From contig NZ_LAPV01000159.1 in assembly GCF_000971275.1 (NCBI RefSeq), positions 1 through 64,000 of the forward strand: a DNA stretch of 64,000 nt, read 5' to 3'. The notes under the pieces are model-generated. The model was not told the origin of the DNA, made no database searches, and saw only the letters and a list, made by a program, of their open reading frames with translations. Shown here one piece after another: positions 56,487-64,000 of the stretch (its first letter is position 1; every line of letters starts with the position of its first letter). Made by a program: the position numbers and the translations under genes. This DNA comes from Devosia psychrophila. Its GTDB lineage: Bacteria > Pseudomonadota > Alphaproteobacteria > Rhizobiales > Devosiaceae.

Positions 56487-58091
56487 TCAGCCCTGTTCGA
56501 GCGTGAAAATCCAGGCCACTTCAGCATCGGCGACCACGTCGGCTTCCAGCACCAGTTGGCGCGTCTTGTCGAAACCGACATAGGCGGACTGGCGCACGCT
56601 TTCCTCTTCGCGGAACTGCGCGCCTTCCCACAGGAAGCTCCAGACCGCGCCATTGGGCAGCACCAGCCGGAGGATGCCCTCGCCGCGATTGCGCCGTACC
56701 ATGACGCCCGGCGCCAGATGGAAACGGATGGCCAGCAGGCCCGACGGCGTGCCCTTGGCGGCGGCGACCATGCGGTCCTGGCCGACGAGCGTAGTGCCTT
56801 GCGACAGCAGGGTAATGCGGCGCTCGATTTCGACACCGAAACGCTTGGCATAGCCGCTGCTGCTCAGGATCAGCAGATTGTCCGCCTTGTCGAGTGTGAT
56901 GGCCGGGTTGCGCTGAGCCGGTGCGTCTTCAGCATCGATAGTCGGCGCGGAGTGGGCGATGCCCTGGCGAAATAACGCCTTGCTGTCGGGCAGGTCCGAC
57001 GGCGCGGGGCCGCAGGAGCCCAGAATCAATTCGGTGCCATGGGAAAATTCGAAGCCAAGCGCGCTGGCATGCAGGTCGCTGGCGAGGCCGGGCGGTGGGG
57101 CAAGCCCAGAATCGGCGATCACCACGGCATTGCCGTCGCGCAGGATGCCGTAGCCGCCGAGCAGCATGGAGCGGCGCTTGCGGGTCGGGCCGTTGGCCTG
57201 GATAGCGATCAGCACGTCGTGCGGCAGTTGTCCGCAGCCGTTGAAATAGGCCGGCTCGCCGCTCGACAGGGTCAGCGCATCGAGGCTTTCATGCATGCGG
57301 TCGATCTGGGCCACCAGCTCATTGCCGGCCTCCGATTTCACCGCCGCCGCGATGTGGCGGACGCTGACCAGTTCGACCAGCAACTGAAGTTGCAGTCTTG
57401 GATTGCGTGACAGGTGCAGGCCGTCGTTGTCGAGCTGGCTGGCGAGCAGGGCATTCAGCCGTTCGACGCGGGAGGGCACGTCAGTCTTGTCGTCCTGCTC
57501 GCAGAATTCGGCGCCGAGCAGAGCAATGCCGGCAAACAGGGCTTCGGCCGGATCGCTGGTCAGCGGCGCCCGGACCTTGAGGCTCTGGATCTGCGTGCCG
57601 AGCACACGCTGGATGGTGCGGGCTTCGGCGGCATTGGCGCCGTCGAGCAACAGCGGCAGGTGCCGCAGCCAGTTGATAACGCGTTGCGCGGTCAGGGCCG
57701 GCGCCCAGGTATCGTGCTGGAACTGGGCTTCATGGCCGATCCAGTCGAGCACCAGCATGCGGGCAAAGCGGCGCTCGCCACTGTCACGCACGTCGCGGAA
57801 ATGCCGCAGCCAGGAAAAGCCGTGCAGGTTCAGCCACCAGTCGACATGGCTGACTTCGAGCGTAAACGGCGAGGCGCCGTTGGTCTCGATCAGCTTGCTG
57901 GCCAACAGATAGCGTCCGGCCATCATGTCGCGCACCGCTTCGCGATCGGCAGGGCGGAGTTCGGGCAGCTCGCCGCCAAAAGCATCGTCAGCCAGCCCGC
58001 GCCAGGTCCAGCGCAGGATGGGCAGCGTCACCGTCGCATCGGCGATACCGAGCGCGAACTTGCGCAAGCCGTGGGGCAGGTGCGGCGCCAT
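56487..58091 (-). CDS. Heparinase II/III family protein
   Basis: A 534-residue protein with an alpha/alpha-toroid half (about 60-330) and a beta-sandwich half (about 340-530), the layout of the heparinase II/III-like family found beside rsmB in many alphaproteobacteria. SHVDWWLNLHGFSWLRHFRD-type segment near residue 75 (key words WWLNLHGFSWLRHF) fits the toroid. No signal peptide is visible, so action on extracellular glycosaminoglycan is doubtful; it may act on an envelope glycan. ATG 58091 assumed. Confidence 0.85.
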   Translation of the reverse strand: MAPHLPHGLRKFALGIADATVTLPILRWTWRGLADDAFGGELPELRPADREAVRDMMAGRYLLASKLIETNGASPFTLEVSHVDWWLNLHGFSWLRHFRDVRDSGERRFARMLVLDWIGHEAQFQHDTWAPALTAQRVINWLRHLPLLLDGANAAEARTIQRVLGTQIQSLKVRAPLTSDPAEALFAGIALLGAEFCEQDDKTDVPSRVERLNALLASQLDNDGLHLSRNPRLQLQLLVELVSVRHIAAAVKSEAGNELVAQIDRMHESLDALTLSSGEPAYFNGCGQLPHDVLIAIQANGPTRKRRSMLLGGYGILRDGNAVVIADSGLAPPPGLASDLHASALGFEFSHGTELILGSCGPAPSDLPDSKALFRQGIAHSAPTIDAEDAPAQRNPAITLDKADNLLILSSSGYAKRFGVEIERRITLLSQGTTLVGQDRMVAAAKGTPSGLLAIRFHLAPGVMVRRNRGEGILRLVLPNGAVWSFLWEGAQFREEESVRQSAYVGFDKTRQLVLEADVVADAEVAWIFTLEQG

Positions 58092-58188
58092 CAGCGCATT
58101 CGCTCCTGCCGCGCGGCGTGTGCCAGCACTGCCTTGTGTCTGCCCGTCACCGGTTGCGTCCTCACTGGCCCTTATGGGCGCTTCTTTT

Positions 58189-59490
58189 TCAGCGGCGACG
58201 GAAGCGAGCCACGAAGAACCCGTCCATGCCGCCTTCATTGCCGCCCGGTTTCATGCCGGGATGGGTGCGCACCAGACCCTTTGCGGTCACGGCGCTTTCC
58301 AGGCCCGGCAATTCATCGGCAGTCACCGGCCAAAGTTCGAGGCCGGGCAGTGTTCCTAGCGCCCATTCGACCTGCTCTTCGCCCTCGGCGGGCTCAAGCG
58401 AGCAGACGCAGTAAACCAGCACACCGCCCACATCAAGACAACGGAAAGCATTGGTAATCAACGCTTTCTGCAGACGCACGCGGCCTGCAACGTCGCCGAC
58501 CGAGCGATGCCAGATCACTTCGGGATGGCGGCGGAAGGTGCCAGTGGCCGAGCAGGGCGCATCGAGCAGCACGCCGTCATAGGGAGAATTGGGCGCGAAG
58601 GTGCCCGCATCGCCGACGATGATTTCGGCGCTGTAGTCGAGACGTTTGAGGTTTTCCTTGAGCCGTTCCATGCGGTTGGCGTCGGCATCGAGTGCCGTGA
58701 CCATGTAGCCGGCCTTGAGCAATTGCGCAGTCTTGCCACCGGGCGCGGCGCAGAGATCGAGCACGCGGCCGCCGGCTTTTGCGCCTAACAAGCGCGCCGG
58801 AATGGCCGAGGCCGCATCCTGTACCCACCAGCGGCCCTCGGCAAAGCCGGGCAGGGCATCGACCGGCCGGTCGCGCTGATCGACGCGGACCGTGTCGGCG
58901 ACGAGCTTTTCGGCGCCAAGCTGGCCGATCAGTTCCGCGTCGTCGTCTTTCAGCGTCAGGTCGAGCGGCGCGCCGGCCAGCAGGGCGCTGGAAAAGCCGT
59001 TGATGGCCTCTTCGCCATAGGCCTCGAGCCAGGTGTCGCCAAAGGTGTCGGGGATCAGCATATCGTCTTCGAGCATGCCGAACTTGGCCGAGTTGGCCTG
59101 GGCCGATCGCAGCACCGCATTGATCAGGCCGGACAGATGTCGCGCCTTGGGGTCGCGCTTGACGGCTTCGACGGCGAGGAACAGCGCGCTATGGGCGCCG
59201 AGATCGGGCAGGAACACCAGTTGAGCCAGCGATAGCCGCAGGACCGCTTCAAAGGTGCCGGACCTGCCGGGCATTCCCTTGTCGAGCAGCGAATGAATGA
59301 TGAAATTGAGCTGGCCCTGCCGGCGCAATGCCGTGGTGATCAGCCGGTTGGCCAGCGCGCGGTCGCGCCCATCCACCAGTTCCTTGGCGGTCAGCGGCAC
59401 GAAGTTGTCGCCGGCCAGCACGGACTTCAGCCGTTCTGCAGCGACGAGACGGAGCTTGAGACCCGCCGGATCAGGTTTGTTATGCGCCAC
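58189..59490 (-). CDS. rsmB: 16S rRNA (cytosine967-C5)-methyltransferase
   Basis: A 433-residue Fmu/RsmB-type enzyme: an N-terminal NusB-like RNA-binding domain (about 1-150) and a Rossmann methyltransferase with LDLCAAPGGKTAQLL, the DAPCSATGTFRRHPE motif and the catalytic Cys in VYCVCSLEPAEGEEQ. Start is GTG 59490, ten bases after htpX ends. The heparinase-like gene follows about 100 bp later. Confidence 0.94.
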   Translation of the reverse strand: MAHNKPDPAGLKLRLVAAERLKSVLAGDNFVPLTAKELVDGRDRALANRLITTALRRQGQLNFIIHSLLDKGMPGRSGTFEAVLRLSLAQLVFLPDLGAHSALFLAVEAVKRDPKARHLSGLINAVLRSAQANSAKFGMLEDDMLIPDTFGDTWLEAYGEEAINGFSSALLAGAPLDLTLKDDDAELIGQLGAEKLVADTVRVDQRDRPVDALPGFAEGRWWVQDAASAIPARLLGAKAGGRVLDLCAAPGGKTAQLLKAGYMVTALDADANRMERLKENLKRLDYSAEIIVGDAGTFAPNSPYDGVLLDAPCSATGTFRRHPEVIWHRSVGDVAGRVRLQKALITNAFRCLDVGGVLVYCVCSLEPAEGEEQVEWALGTLPGLELWPVTADELPGLESAVTAKGLVRTHPGMKPGGNEGGMDGFFVARFRRR

Positions 59491-59499
59491 GCTTGTTCT

Positions 59500-60486
59500 T
59501 TATCCCCATGGACCGCGTTGTCCGCCGTCCTCGTCGGTTTGTCCGACGGTCGGCACGCGCCAGCCGCCGCCGATATCACGGCCGGTCGAAACCGGTTGCG
59601 GGCGAGGCTGAGGCCTGCGGCCCTTATCGTCCACATGCATGCTCGCTGCAAGCTTGCGCAGCGCTTCGATGCGATTGCCGGTGTCGGGATGGGTGGAAAA
59701 CAGGTTATCCATGCGCTGCCCGGACAGGGGATTGATGATGTACATATGCGCCATGGCCGGGTTGCGCTCGGCCGCGACATTGACCTGACGGCCGGCCTGA
59801 CCAGCAATCTTTTGCAACGCAGAGGCCAGCGCCAGCGGGTCGCCAGAAATCTCGGCGCCGTGCTTGTCGGCCTCGTATTCGCGGGTCCGGCTCACCGCCA
59901 TCTGCACCACCATGGCGGCGACCGGCGCGAGAAAAACCATCAGTAAAGAACCGATCCCGCCCAGCGGATTGTTGCGATTATTGCCACCGCCGAAGAACAG
60001 GCCGAACTGCGCCAGCGCCGAAATCGCACCGGCAAAAGTCGCGGTAATGGTCATGGTCAGCGTATCGCGGTTCCGGATGTGAGCCAGCTCATGGGCAATC
60101 ACGGCCGCCACTTCGTGCGTTTCCAGATGCTTCAGCAGGCCTGCGGACACAGCCACCGCAGCATTCTGCGGATTGCGGCCGGTGGCGAAGGCGTTGGGCT
60201 GCTCGGACTGGATCAGATAGACTTTCGGCGTCGGAATGCCGGCCTTGCGCGACAGGATATCGACCATATCGTACAATTCGGGTACGCGGCTGCGCTCGAC
60301 AGGCACGGCATTCTGCATGCGCAGCACCAGCTTGTCGGAGTTCCAGTAGCCGAACAGATTGGTCACCAGCGCAAAGCCGAACGCCAGCACCATGCCGCCG
60401 GTGCCGCCGATAAAATAGCCAACTGTCATGAACAGCGCGGTCAGCGCCGCCAGAAGAACCGTGGTGCGAAAAGCATTGAACATCAT
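59500..60486 (-). CDS. htpX: Membrane zinc protease HtpX
   Basis: Inner-membrane metalloprotease for damaged membrane proteins. The 328-residue protein has two N-terminal helices, the zinc motif [10 protein letters not shown] near residue 130, two more helices, and the downstream [15 protein letters not shown] with the third ligand Glu. A Gly/Pro-rich C-terminal tail extends it. Start ATG 60486 or the next codon; AAGGG lies upstream. Divergent from sdhAF4. Confidence 0.95.
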   Translation of the reverse strand: MMFNAFRTTVLLAALTALFMTVGYFIGGTGGMVLAFGFALVTNLFGYWNSDKLVLRMQNAVPVERSRVPELYDMVDILSRKAGIPTPKVYLIQSEQPNAFATGRNPQNAAVAVSAGLLKHLETHEVAAVIAHELAHIRNRDTLTMTITATFAGAISALAQFGLFFGGGNNRNNPLGGIGSLLMVFLAPVAAMVVQMAVSRTREYEADKHGAEISGDPLALASALQKIAGQAGRQVNVAAERNPAMAHMYIINPLSGQRMDNLFSTHPDTGNRIEALRKLAASMHVDDKGRRPQPRPQPVSTGRDIGGGWRVPTVGQTDEDGGQRGPWG

Positions 60487-60577
60487 CAGCCCTTGGGTTC
60501 GTGTTGCTGAGTAATTATGTTGTGTGTCCAAGGGTTGCATGCAAGCGGCATGAGCAAAACGTAATGCGGACAGAGCG

Positions 60578-60781
60578 ATGAGCGACGAAGAGATTGTGGA
60601 TGAGGCGCCCCGGCCGCCGTTGAGCGAAGCCGCCAAGCGCGCGCTGGCCGAGGCCAGGGCCCGGCGCGCCGACATCGACGCCAAGGGGGCGTTAGCGCAA
60701 AAGGAAGAGGGCGGTCGCGGTGGCCTGGAGCCAGGGCGCTATGGCGACTGGGAGATCAAGGGCCTGACCAGCGACTTTTGA
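60578..60781 (+). CDS. Succinate dehydrogenase assembly factor 4 (DUF1674)
   Basis: A 67-residue protein of the SdhAF4/DUF1674 family. The C-terminal signature [18 protein letters not shown]...SDF is intact (key words RYGDWEIKG). It binds flavinylated SdhA in mitochondria and bacteria to protect the free FAD subunit. No sdh genes are nearby. Upstream part is a charged helix. Confidence 0.9.
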   Translation: MSDEEIVDEAPRPPLSEAAKRALAEARARRADIDAKGALAQKEEGGRGGLEPGRYGDWEIKGLTSDF

Positions 60782-60826
60782 GGGCCTCGTTGTGGCCGGC
60801 TAGGGACCGTCCCAGCCGCCGGCTTT

Positions 60827-60849
60827 TCCCTCGGGTCAAGCCCGAGGGA
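60827..60849. terminator. Hairpin downstream of sdhAF4
   Basis: TCCCTCGGG-TCAAG-CCCGAGGGA, nine-base arms, without a T-run. It lies between the convergent sdhAF4 and pilin genes and shares its core with family C. Confidence 0.45.
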
Positions 60850-60861
60850 GAAAGAGGTGGG

Positions 60862-61005
60862 TTAGCCGACGATATCGGCCAGGCTGAACCCCGCTGCCGA
60901 GGCCGCCACGGTCATGACGACGGCGATGATCGCCGCAATCAGGGCATACTCGACCGGCGTTACCCCAGTATCATCGCGCAGAAATCTGGTCAGGATCTTG
61001 AACAT
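60862..61005 (-). CDS. Flp-type class IVb pilin, 47 residues
   Basis: Very small frame not long enough for usual ORF lists. It reads MFKILTRFLRDDTGVTPVEY followed by a hydrophobic helix ALIAAIIAVV and a Gly-ending tail. The Gly14 cleavage site with Val at +1, Glu at +5 and Tyr at +6 is the Flp pilin pattern (GxTxxEYxLI). ATG 61005, stop 60862. No tad/cpa secretion genes are in this window, so it is an orphan pilin here; the machinery would have to lie elsewhere. Confidence 0.8.
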   Translation of the reverse strand: MFKILTRFLRDDTGVTPVEYALIAAIIAVVMTVAASAAGFSLADIVG

Positions 61006-61073
61006 GGGGACAGCCTCTACGCGGGTACAATGGCACGTCTGTGGCAGAGATCGGCTGAACCGAAGCTGAACGC

Positions 61074-61607
61074 TTAGCTGCGGGCGGCGAGGATGGCGGG
61101 CAGCAACTGGCTTTCGATGGTCTGCGGCGACAGCGGTCCGACGAATTTGTAGGTGACTACCCCTTCGGCATCGACCACGAAGGTTTCCGGCACGCCATAG
61201 ACACCCCAGTCGATCGAGACACGGCGATCGCGGTCCATGCCGACGGCGTCATAGGGATTGCCGAGTTCGGCGAGGAACGCCCGGGCGTTCTCGGGCGCGT
61301 CTGACTGGTTGATGCCGAACAGCCTTACGCCGGTTTCAGCCTTTAGCGCTTCGAGCAGCGGGTGCTCGTCGCGGCAGGGAATGCACCAGCTGGCAAAGAC
61401 ATTGACGACGGTCACCTCGCCCTTGAGTGCGGCGGTATCGAAGCCGGGCACGCCGAGCTCGGGCACTTCGGCCATGGTGAAGGTGGGGGCTGGCTTGTCG
61501 ATCAGCACGGAACGAACAAGCCCCGGATCGCGGTTCATGGACATGGCAAAAACCGCGACCAGCACGACGAGGGCGATCAGCGGCAGGCCGAACAACACAT
61601 AGCGCAT
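61074..61607 (-). CDS. ccmG: Cytochrome c maturation thiol-disulfide protein CcmG (DsbE)
   Basis: A 177-residue periplasmic thioredoxin-like protein anchored by an N-terminal helix (about 3-23). The active site is ASWCIPCRDEHP; the usual CcmG is WCxPC with the acid patch. It keeps apocytochrome heme-binding cysteines reduced. Start ATG 61607 overlaps the ccmD stop. Last gene of ccmABCDG. Confidence 0.93.
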   Translation of the reverse strand: MRYVLFGLPLIALVVLVAVFAMSMNRDPGLVRSVLIDKPAPTFTMAEVPELGVPGFDTAALKGEVTVVNVFASWCIPCRDEHPLLEALKAETGVRLFGINQSDAPENARAFLAELGNPYDAVGMDRDRRVSIDWGVYGVPETFVVDAEGVVTYKFVGPLSPQTIESQLLPAILAARS

Positions 61608-61756
61608 CAGGCGGCGCGACGCGCTTCGAGGGCGGCGAGCTTTCCGGCAGTGGTTCGCGCGTCATACAGTGTCCAGCCGATCAGACCGGCGACGCCGATA
61701 GCGACCCCGATATAGGCCCAGACGATGAACACGGCGTGGGGTCCGAGATCGATCAT
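61607..61756 (-). CDS. ccmD: Cytochrome c maturation protein CcmD
   Basis: A 49-residue membrane protein, MIDLGPHAVFIVWAYIGVAI at the start and a charged C-terminal helix (EARRAA). One membrane helix about 8-32. Small CcmD proteins connect CcmC and CcmE for heme handover. Overlaps ccmC by four bases and ccmG by one base. Too short for many gene lists but its place in the operon is decisive. Confidence 0.88.
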   Translation of the reverse strand: MIDLGPHAVFIVWAYIGVAIGVAGLIGWTLYDARTTAGKLAALEARRAA

Positions 61757-62514
61757 GCGCGATCTCCCTGCGCCATGCGGCGCTGCAGGCCGATGACCCG
61801 ACGGCGCTTGACCTCGGTGTGCATGGCCTTGAGCTGCAGCGTGATGAAAAGGAATGTGAACGCGAAAAACATCACGAACAATGGCGTGAGAATAGAGCCC
61901 GGCATGCGCGGGCCATCAGCGCGGAACACGCTGGCGGGCTGATGCAAGGTGCTCCACCAGTCGACCGAGAATTTTATGATGGGGATGTTGATGGCGCCGA
62001 CCAAGGTAAAGACTGCGATGACGCGGGCGGCGCGGAGCTGGTCGTCAAAGGCCCGCCACAGGGCGATCAGCCCGAGGTAGATGAACAGCAGGACCAGCGT
62101 CGAGGTCATGCGTCCATCCCATTCCCAGAAGGTGCCCCAGGTCGGCCGGCCCCAGAGCGAGCCGGTGAACAGCGCCAGCGCCGTGAACAGCGCGCCCAAG
62201 GGAGCAGCAGCCTTCATCGAGACGTCGGCCATCGGATGGCGCCAGACCAGTGTGCCGACCGCCGAGACGGTCATGACGCCATAGACGAACTGGCTGAGCC
62301 AGGCATTGGGCACGTGGACATACATGATGCGCACGGTGTCGCCCATCTGGTAGTCCTGCGGCGAATTAAAGAAGGCGAAGTAGAGCCCGACGACGAACAG
62401 CACTGCAGTCACAATCACCAGCGGCCACAGCAGGGGCTTGGTCCAGATGACGAATTGCCCCGGATTGGCGATCCGGTTCCACCAGTTCAGCTTGGGCGCG
62501 GTTTCAATGCTCAT
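61753..62514 (-). CDS. ccmC: Heme export/maturation protein CcmC
   Basis: A 253-residue membrane protein with six helices. The heme-binding tryptophan motif WGTFWEWDGRMTS is intact and the flanking histidines are in YVHVPNAW and STLHQPAS. It delivers heme to CcmE. Between it and ccmB lies a palindromic repeat of 88 bp, so the operon contains an inserted element. ATG 62514 begins MSIETAPKLNWW. Confidence 0.95.
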   Translation of the reverse strand: MSIETAPKLNWWNRIANPGQFVIWTKPLLWPLVIVTAVLFVVGLYFAFFNSPQDYQMGDTVRIMYVHVPNAWLSQFVYGVMTVSAVGTLVWRHPMADVSMKAAAPLGALFTALALFTGSLWGRPTWGTFWEWDGRMTSTLVLLFIYLGLIALWRAFDDQLRAARVIAVFTLVGAINIPIIKFSVDWWSTLHQPASVFRADGPRMPGSILTPLFVMFFAFTFLFITLQLKAMHTEVKRRRVIGLQRRMAQGDRA

Positions 62515-62525
62515 GACTTCAGTAG

Positions 62526-62613
62526 ACCTCATCCTGAGCCTGTCGAAGGACGAGGGCGTGGCACACGGCCTGCACTCGCCCGACCTCCTGGTTCGACAAG
62601 CTCACCATGAGGT
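62526..62613. repeat. Dispersed inverted repeat (family D) inside the ccm operon
   Basis: ACCTCATCCTGAGCCTGTCG at the left end and CTGGTTCGACAAGCTCACCA plus TGAGGT at the right end, inverted. Repeats with this CCTGAGCCTGTCGAAGG core are a common intergenic type. It fills the 118-bp ccmB-ccmC gap. Confidence 0.75.
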
Positions 62614-62632
62614 CTCGGGGAATAGTCATTCC

Positions 62633-63286
62633 CTAATCTTCGGCCGAGCTTATCGCAAGCGCCGCGGCAAAGGGAGCCAAGGCAACCGCCATGAGGCTCA
62701 ATGCCGCAAGAAACAGCATGGCGGCGCTGGATTGGGTGGCGGTGATGCTGCCGGTGCCGAAGATCAGCACGGGGATCGACAGCGGCGCGATCAGGATCGG
62801 CGCGATAAGCCCGCCACGCCGGATACTTACGGTTACCGCGGCTCCGATGGCGCCAAAGGCGGCCAAAGCCGGGGTGCCGAGCAGTAGCGAGAGGATCGTC
62901 CGCCACAGGGCCTCACCCTCCATCGACAGCAGCACGGCGAGGAAGGGACTGGCGATGATCAGCGGCACGGCCGAGACCAGCCAGTGCACGATCAATTTTG
63001 CGGCAATGACCATGCTGAGCGGCAGTTCGGACTGACGCAGCAGGATCAGCGAGCCGTCGTCATGGTCCGGGCGAAACAACCGGTCGAGCCCAAGCAACAT
63101 GGCGAGGAAGGCCGCGATCCACACAATGCCCGGCGCGATACGAGCCAGCAAAGCCCGGTCCGGTCCCACGGCAAAGGGCACGATGGCGCCGACGATGACG
63201 AAAAACAGCACGAGCGTCAGCACGTCGCCGCCGCCGCGCAGGGCAAGGCGCAGCTCGCGGGCCAGCATGGCTCGCAAGATCGTCAT
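62633..63286 (-). CDS. ccmB: Heme exporter protein CcmB
   Basis: A 217-residue permease with six membrane helices, the partner of CcmA. LARELRLALRGGGDVLTLVLFF at the N-terminus (key words RELRLALRGG) and FRPDHDDGSLILL and SLLLGTPALAAFGAIGAA-type segments fit the CcmB family. Overlaps ccmA by four bases (ATGA). Confidence 0.94.
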   Translation of the reverse strand: MTILRAMLARELRLALRGGGDVLTLVLFFVIVGAIVPFAVGPDRALLARIAPGIVWIAAFLAMLLGLDRLFRPDHDDGSLILLRQSELPLSMVIAAKLIVHWLVSAVPLIIASPFLAVLLSMEGEALWRTILSLLLGTPALAAFGAIGAAVTVSIRRGGLIAPILIAPLSIPVLIFGTGSITATQSSAAMLFLAALSLMAVALAPFAAALAISSAED

Positions 63287-63915
63287 GGCTGTTGTCCCAT
63301 CACGAGCGTTTCCATGCGCGCCAAATCGGGCAGGGTGATCGGATCATGCGTCGCCGCAATGAAGAGCCCGCCCATGTCGAGATGGCGGTCGAGCAGCCGC
63401 GTCACCAGCTCATGGCCCTCGCTATCGAGCGCCGCGGTGGGTTCGTCGAGCAACCACAGCGGGCGATGGCTGACCAGTAGCCGCGCCAGTGCCAACCGCC
63501 GCGATTGGCCCGCCGATAAATAGCCGGCATCGAGATCGGCGAGATGGCCGAGCCCGACTTCATCGAGGGCTGCCTTGGCCGGACTGCCGGTCGCGCCGTT
63601 CACTTCGGCCCAGAAGGCCAGGTTTTCCTGCACCGTGAGGCGTGGCTTGATGGCATTGCGGTGGCCGCAATAATGCAGCACGCGCTCGTCTTCACCGGCA
63701 CCTGCGATGGCAAAGCTTCCGTCCAGCGGCGCGATAATCCCGGCCAGCGTCAGCAGCAAGGTGGTCTTGCCGCCGCCATTGGGCCCGCGCAGCAACAGGC
63801 ACTGCCCGGCAGTGACTGAAAAACTCACATTGGCGCCCAGCGCCATGCCGCCGCGACCCCAGCTCAGGCCGGTAGCGCGCAGGGTCAGCGGGGGAAAGAG
63901 GTGCCGTACGGTCAT
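63283..63915 (-). CDS. ccmA: Heme exporter ATP-binding protein CcmA
   Basis: A 210-residue ABC ATPase. Walker A GPNGGGKTT, signature LSAGQSRRLALARL, Walker B LWLLDEPTAAL and the switch His in ATHD. The Gly in place of the usual Ser/Ala between Gly and Lys of Walker A (GGGKT) is within the known range. First gene of ccmABCDG; its promoter should lie in 63916-64000, where I see nothing distinctive. Confidence 0.94.
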   Translation of the reverse strand: MTVRHLFPPLTLRATGLSWGRGGMALGANVSFSVTAGQCLLLRGPNGGGKTTLLLTLAGIIAPLDGSFAIAGAGEDERVLHYCGHRNAIKPRLTVQENLAFWAEVNGATGSPAKAALDEVGLGHLADLDAGYLSAGQSRRLALARLLVSHRPLWLLDEPTAALDSEGHELVTRLLDRHLDMGGLFIAATHDPITLPDLARMETLVMGQQP

Positions 63916-64000
63916 GACCCCTTCTCGTATTGAACGACATGTCGGGCTGGCAAGCCCAATCGTCTTTCTCTATAACCCGTAATAGTTTGGAGTCATTCCA

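Overview
The window is a 64 kb piece of an alphaproteobacterial chromosome of high GC content. It looks like a member of the Hyphomicrobiales, and I think a Devosia-type organism is most likely. That rests on gene order: xre-smr-Tim44 / fxsA-secB / dnaQ-coaE-aroE-maf / hemE-hemJ-rho-mnmE-mnmG-rsmG-parA-parB / holA-lptE-leuS, the hisB-(DUF2628)-hisH-hisA-hisF-hisE-coaA block, a CenR-type regulator, and a pabB-pabC fusion. The genus is inference; the order-level placement is well supported. Almost everything is core genome. I see no prophage, transposase, CRISPR array, rRNA or tRNA gene.

Left part (0-31.7 kb). Folate and NAD salvage genes (pabBC, pncA); dnaK with a heat-shock-type promoter; an uncharacterised gene between two strong terminators; an esterase-like protein that has lost its catalytic Ser and His; dnaJ; a GT8 glycosyltransferase; an FMN reductase; pyrF and a hyi-like isomerase; one AT-rich gene of foreign appearance; adenosine kinase; a TetR/DUF2214 divergent pair; nth, DUF2244 and an Ada-like repair protein; gpmA and dapB; a VOC protein; the histidine operon with coaA; hslVU; xre-smr-Tim44; fxsA-secB; and dnaQ-coaE-aroE-maf transcribed leftward.

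Centre (31.7-41.1 kb). The gap between maf and hemE has the features of a chromosome origin of Caulobacter/Rhizobiales type: near-consensus DnaA boxes, one perfect and one near-perfect CtrA site, and four GANTC (CcrM) sites within 25 bp. Genes diverge from it on both sides. To its right lie hemE, hemJ, rho, mnmE, mnmG, rsmG, parA and parB, with a cluster of parS sites.

Right part (41-64 kb). holA-lptE-leuS, a YggS protein, the CenR-type regulator, a cNMP-binding-domain protein, xthA, rplS-trmD-rimM, two small unknown proteins, a metallopeptidase, leuC, a polysaccharide flippase, purH, a heparinase II/III-like protein, rsmB, htpX, sdhAF4, a 47-residue Flp-type pilin, and the cytochrome c maturation operon ccmABCDG.

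The most interesting signal is a set of ten TTCACGTGAA sites (ParB/parS core) between 5.6 and 48.4 kb. Two are canonical parS cores. The other eight each carry a substitution that puts a GANTC methylation motif into one half-site. If these are real ParB sites, centromere binding near the origin could be sensitive to CcrM methylation. Several families of short palindromic repeats are scattered between genes; one supplies the last codons and stop of hisF.
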